NCBI GenBank assembly: GCA_030653405.1
Contig: JAURZO010000015.1
Location: 1 to 9,362 of the forward strand
DNA length: 9,362 bases
From: Zwartia sp.
GTDB lineage: Bacteria; Pseudomonadota; Gammaproteobacteria; Burkholderiales; Burkholderiaceae_B
Direction of reading: 5' to 3'
Shown: positions 6,407 through 9,362 of the stretch, in pieces
Numbering within the stretch: the first letter of the stretch is position 1
How the letters are laid out: the number at the start of each line of letters is the position of its first letter
The notes under the pieces: generated by a model
Told to the model about the DNA's origin: nothing
Databases searched by the model: none
The model's input: the letters and a program-made list of their open reading frames with translations, nothing else
Made by a program: the position numbers and the translations under genes

Positions 6407-7151
6407 GGCTTTGCTTACGATAACGCTCTGGGTTGAGTCGGTGCATTTCATTCTCGATCCACGCTTGGACGCGCTCGTTCAACTCTTCGGGTGTGAGACC
6501 GACAGATTCGATGGGCGGGCCGATGGAGACCGTGATGCAGCCAGGTCTTTTAATAAACGCATTGCGAGGCCAACATTCGCCCGCATTATGGGCAATCGGA
6601 ATGACGGGTGCACCCGTGCGCGTGGCGAGTAAAGCGCCGCCCATCTTAAAGCGTCCAGTCTTGCCTGGCGCGATCCGTGTCCCCTCGGGAAACAGAATGG
6701 GCCAGCGCCCCTCGTCAAGGCGTTGCTGTCCGACTTTGACGACTTGTTCGAACGCATCACGTCCTTTGCTGCGATCAATCGGAATCATTGCCAGAAGCGC
6801 GAGTCCCCAGCCAAAAAATGGGACCCGGTGCAACTCGCGTTTGTAGACAAAGCAGACTTCGCGTGGCAAATGAGAGGGCAAGAACAGCGTCTCCCAAGCT
6901 GACTGGTGTTTTGACAGCACAATCGCGGGACCATTGGGCAGATTTTCCCATCCTTGGACTTGCCAGCGTACGCCGCAGATCACTTTGGCACCCCAGATGG
7001 CTAGCCTTGGCCAGCCCATCGTGAGCTTGTAGCGCCAATGCAAAGGCAGTGGTGACCACACCATGCAGGCAAAAGCGTAGGGGATGACTGTGATCACTAA
7101 CAGCGCGGTGTAGAGCGTTGCGCGAACGGCAAGAAAGAGTTTATTTGGCAT
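6393..7151 (-). CDS. plsC: 1-acyl-sn-glycerol-3-phosphate acyltransferase (PlsC-like)
   Basis: Proteins of this family add the second acyl chain to lysophosphatidic acid, making phosphatidic acid at the inner membrane. The 252-residue protein has an N-terminal hydrophobic segment (about 5-32) for membrane association. The acyltransferase blocks follow in order: block I around KHQSAWE (81-87), block II IPIDRSKG (123-130), block III FPEGTR (154-159) and block IV APVIPIAHNAGECW (181-194). Block I reads HX4E (His82, Glu87) and not the textbook HX4D. The start ATG at 7151 lies inside the last codons of gmhB (11-bp overlap) and has no Shine-Dalgarno, so translation is probably coupled. Other lysophospholipid or lyso-ornithine acyltransferases share this fold, so the exact acceptor is inferred from family and context. 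Confidence 0.87.
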   Translation of the reverse strand: MPNKLFLAVRATLYTALLVITVIPYAFACMVWSPLPLHWRYKLTMGWPRLAIWGAKVICGVRWQVQGWENLPNGPAIVLSKHQSAWETLFLPSHLPREVCFVYKRELHRVPFFGWGLALLAMIPIDRSKGRDAFEQVVKVGQQRLDEGRWPILFPEGTRIAPGKTGRFKMGGALLATRTGAPVIPIAHNAGECWPRNAFIKRPGCITVSIGPPIESVGLTPEELNERVQAWIENEMHRLNPERYRKQSHGSA

Positions 7152-7683
7152 TGGAAAGTATCTGTTCGACTGCTTCAGCTAGATCCTGAACCACGGCAGT
7201 GTTCGGCGGCAAGTTACCTTGTTTGAGTGTCTTGGGCCCATTGCCGGTTTGCACCAGCCACGGACGACAGCCAGCAATTGAAGCTGCTTGGATATCTCGC
7301 ATCGAGTCTCCAACTGCCGGAACGTCCTTGATATCGATATCGTAGCGTTTGGCAATGTCGTGAAACAGACCTGGTAGAGGCTTGCGACAAACACAGTTGT
7401 CATCCGGTCCATGTGGACACACAAAAAACGAGTCGATGGCTCCACCAAGTTGCGCCAACTCTTTGCGCAGCTTTTGGTGAATAGCGGTCAGCGCGGAAAT
7501 ATTGAACAGGCCGCGAGCCAGACCTGACTGATTGGACGCGATCGCGACTCTCCAGCCGGCTTGGTGCAGGCGAGCGATTGCCTGAAGGCTGCCAGGAATG
7601 GCGTGCCACTCGTCCGGATGTTTGATGTAGTCCGGACTGTCTTCGTTAATCACGCCATCGCGATCAAGAATGATCAGTTTCAT
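7141..7683 (-). CDS. gmhB: D-glycero-beta-D-manno-heptose 1,7-bisphosphate 7-phosphatase
   Basis: GmhB removes the 7-phosphate from heptose bisphosphate on the way to ADP-heptose, the precursor of the LPS inner core. The 180-residue HAD-family protein shows the nucleophile motif LDRDGVIN (Asp7, Asp9), HAD motif II around ASNQSG (49-54), and GDSMRD (125-130) with the Mg-binding aspartates. The zinc site is made by Cys89, His91, Cys97 and Cys99, and CRKP follows directly. The His-to-Cys spacing is five residues, shorter than in E. coli GmhB. The ATG at 7683 overlaps the glyS stop as ATGA (4 bp) without a Shine-Dalgarno. The gene sits between glyS and plsC, an arrangement I recall from Bordetella relatives. 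Confidence 0.95.
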   Translation of the reverse strand: MKLIILDRDGVINEDSPDYIKHPDEWHAIPGSLQAIARLHQAGWRVAIASNQSGLARGLFNISALTAIHQKLRKELAQLGGAIDSFFVCPHGPDDNCVCRKPLPGLFHDIAKRYDIDIKDVPAVGDSMRDIQAASIAGCRPWLVQTGNGPKTLKQGNLPPNTAVVQDLAEAVEQILSNAK

Positions 7684-9362
7684 GGCGCAAGTCTGGAGAT
7701 ATCAGCCACTTGATTCATCAGGCGATGCAGTTGATCCAAGAGTGCCAGTCTATTTTGACGGACGGCGGGATCATCCGCCATCACCATGATGTCATCGAAA
7801 AATGCGTCGACCGCTGCGCGAGTCTGAGCCAGCGTCGCCAGCGCGCCTCGATAGTCTCCCGCGCTGAATTGTTGCTCTGCGATCGGCTGCAGCGCTGCGA
7901 TACTTTGAGCGAGGGCTTGTTCGGCGGGTTCAGTCAGTAGGGACTGATTGACTGGAGGGAGGTTGCCTTCGGCTTTTTTAAGCAGGTTGCCGATGCGTTT
8001 GTTCGCAGCTGCGAGGCTTGCGGCATCGGGTCCTTGTGCAAACGCTTCTGCGGCCAACACGCGGGCTGGTACCTGATGAATGGGGGGCGTGATCGCGAGT
8101 ACGGCCTCGACGGCGTTGCGATCGTGTTGCGTGATGAGCTGATTACGCAGCCGCTCAAGGATAAAAGCCTCGACCTCTGCAACCGTCTCAGCTTGCAGAG
8201 TCCCGGCATTGAATGTCTCGGCGCTTGCGGTCAGCAACGCACGCAGAGTGAGCGGACCCGCTTGTTGAATCTGCAGAATCGAGCCTGCTGTCAGTTGCTC
8301 GAAAGCGCTGATCAAGCCGAGCGCGGCTCGGCGCAAACCGAACGGATCGCGTTCACCAGTGGGGGCGAGTCCGATCCCCCAGATGCCCACGAGCGTTTCC
8401 GCGCGTTCAGCCATAAAAAGGACTGTTGCGGTGAGGTCCTTGTGCTGAACGGGAGCATCAAGCCTGATCCGGTATTGGCCGGCAAGCGCCTCGACGACTG
8501 GAGCTGGTTCGTGATCTGCGCGCGCATAGTAGGCACCCATGATGCCCTGAAGCTCGGGGAACTCACCCACCATATTGGTGTTGAGATCTGCCTTGGCGAG
8601 TAACGCGGCACGCTCGCATTGCGCAACATCAGCCCCAAGGGTGCGCGCAAGCCAAGCGGCGATCTGCTGGACACGCGCCGTGCGGGCGAGTTGGGTGCCG
8701 AGCTTGTTGTGATAGACGATCGCGTCGAGTTGTTCGACACGCTTGGCGAGGGGCGTTTTGCGGTCGGTTTCAAAGAAAAACTCGGCATCGGCCAGACGCG
8801 GACGAATGACCCGCTCATTGCCTTCGATGATCGCGACAGGATTGTCAGTGGGCATGTTGCTGACAATCAGAAATTGATTGGTGAGTGCACCCGTCTCTGG
8901 GTGAAAGAGGGGAAAATATTTTTGATTCAATCGCATCGTTAGAATCAGGCACTCTTGTGGCACAGCAAGAAAACGCTCTTCGAAGGTGCCCACATACACA
9001 ACAGGTGCTTCAACAAGTGCCGTGACTTCATCGAGCAGTGCCGCAACGTCCGGGTCCGTGCCGAGCGAGGCGCCAAGTCGTTTGGCTTGGGCGTCGAGCA
9101 GGGTCTGGATTTGTGCGCGGCGCTCGTCAAAGGAGGCGACAACATGGCCGGTTTGAGCAAGCTGCTGCTCATACTGATCCGCACTCGTCAGAGAAATGGC
9201 CTGTGGATGCAAAAAGCGATGGCCGTGCGTGATACGGCCAGCCGATAAACCCAGAATTTGAGCTGGAATGACTTCATCGCCAAACAAGGTGACGAGGGCA
9301 TGGGCGGGGCGTACGAATTTGACGGAGGTGTGTCCATCCGCGAGCTGATATTTCATTACTTT
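7680..9362 (-). CDS. glyS: Glycine--tRNA ligase beta subunit GlyS, N-terminus outside window
   Basis: GlyS is the beta subunit of the bacterial alpha2beta2 glycyl-tRNA synthetase; it recognises tRNA-Gly while GlyQ carries the aminoacylation site. The frame stays open to base 9362, giving 560 codons. Aligned from memory to E. coli GlyS (689 residues), about 150 N-terminal residues are missing. The ATG at 9356 is internal: it corresponds to the PKLMRW region of the E. coli protein. Recognisable blocks are VKFVRPAH, GHRFL, NERVIRPRLADAEFFFETDRK, KADLNTNMVGEFPELQG, DPFGLRRAALG and the C-terminal anticodon-binding (DALR-like) domain ending VDAFFDDIMVMADD and NRLALLDQLHRL. It is the most upstream gene seen of the minus-strand unit; glyQ is expected just beyond the window. 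Confidence 0.97.
   Translation of the reverse strand, partial: KVMKYQLADGHTSVKFVRPAHALVTLFGDEVIPAQILGLSAGRITHGHRFLHPQAISLTSADQYEQQLAQTGHVVASFDERRAQIQTLLDAQAKRLGASLGTDPDVAALLDEVTALVEAPVVYVGTFEERFLAVPQECLILTMRLNQKYFPLFHPETGALTNQFLIVSNMPTDNPVAIIEGNERVIRPRLADAEFFFETDRKTPLAKRVEQLDAIVYHNKLGTQLARTARVQQIAAWLARTLGADVAQCERAALLAKADLNTNMVGEFPELQGIMGAYYARADHEPAPVVEALAGQYRIRLDAPVQHKDLTATVLFMAERAETLVGIWGIGLAPTGERDPFGLRRAALGLISAFEQLTAGSILQIQQAGPLTLRALLTASAETFNAGTLQAETVAEVEAFILERLRNQLITQHDRNAVEAVLAITPPIHQVPARVLAAEAFAQGPDAASLAAANKRIGNLLKKAEGNLPPVNQSLLTEPAEQALAQSIAALQPIAEQQFSAGDYRGALATLAQTRAAVDAFFDDIMVMADDPAVRQNRLALLDQLHRLMNQVADISRLAP

Noticed and set aside
8034..8603. 189-codon open frame on the plus strand antisense to glyS
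   Set aside because: The glyS frame is strongly conserved here; the antisense product resembles nothing known to me and has no start signal.
9354..9356. ATG at 9356 as the glyS start, giving a truncated 558-residue protein
   Set aside because: The frame continues open to the window edge (Lys, Val), and the Met aligns with an internal position of GlyS; the truncation is only the window boundary.
1..9362. Mobile element, phage, CRISPR array or defence system
   Set aside because: Nine housekeeping or metabolic genes fill the window with even composition; no transposase, integrase, terminal repeats or spacer pattern was found.

Overview
The window looks like an ordinary chromosomal housekeeping segment of a betaproteobacterium, most likely Burkholderiales and probably close to Alcaligenaceae (Bordetella, Achromobacter and relatives). 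The protein sequences and the gene order lptD-surA-rsmA facing glyS-gmhB-plsC support this. Base composition is moderate and even by eye. I see no mobile element, phage gene, CRISPR array, tRNA or rRNA. Assignment below the order level is inference.

Plus strand, 1-3818: an envelope-biogenesis operon entered part-way through lptD (the LPS outer-membrane translocon, C-terminal 500 residues). It continues with surA (periplasmic chaperone and prolyl isomerase, which helps fold LptD) and rsmA (16S rRNA dimethyltransferase). lptD and surA overlap by one base and rsmA follows surA after 3 bp. pdxA, which lies between surA and rsmA in E. coli and many relatives, is absent here.

3819-3902: an 84-bp gap between convergent genes, filled with a degenerate GACT-rich repeat. 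No clear terminator hairpin is visible.

Minus strand, reading from 9362 down: glyS (glycyl-tRNA synthetase beta, N-terminus outside the window), gmhB (heptose bisphosphate phosphatase for the LPS core), plsC-like (lysophospholipid acyltransferase) and a YgjP-type predicted zinc metalloprotease. All four overlap end to start (4, 11 and 14 bp) and look translationally coupled. After a 112-bp gap with a plausible promoter comes a second small unit: gloA (glyoxalase I), then a glycerate kinase 10 bp later.

The functional theme is outer-membrane and LPS assembly (lptD, surA, gmhB, plsC), mixed with translation genes (rsmA, glyS) and a small-metabolite pair (gloA, glycerate kinase). Nine protein genes cover nearly everything. 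I did not find a convincing new biological system. The points worth a second look are modest: the missing pdxA, two proline-rich linkers isolating SurA's first isomerase domain, a Glu in the acyltransferase HX4D position, the repeats in the two intergenic gaps, and the gloA-glycerate kinase pairing.
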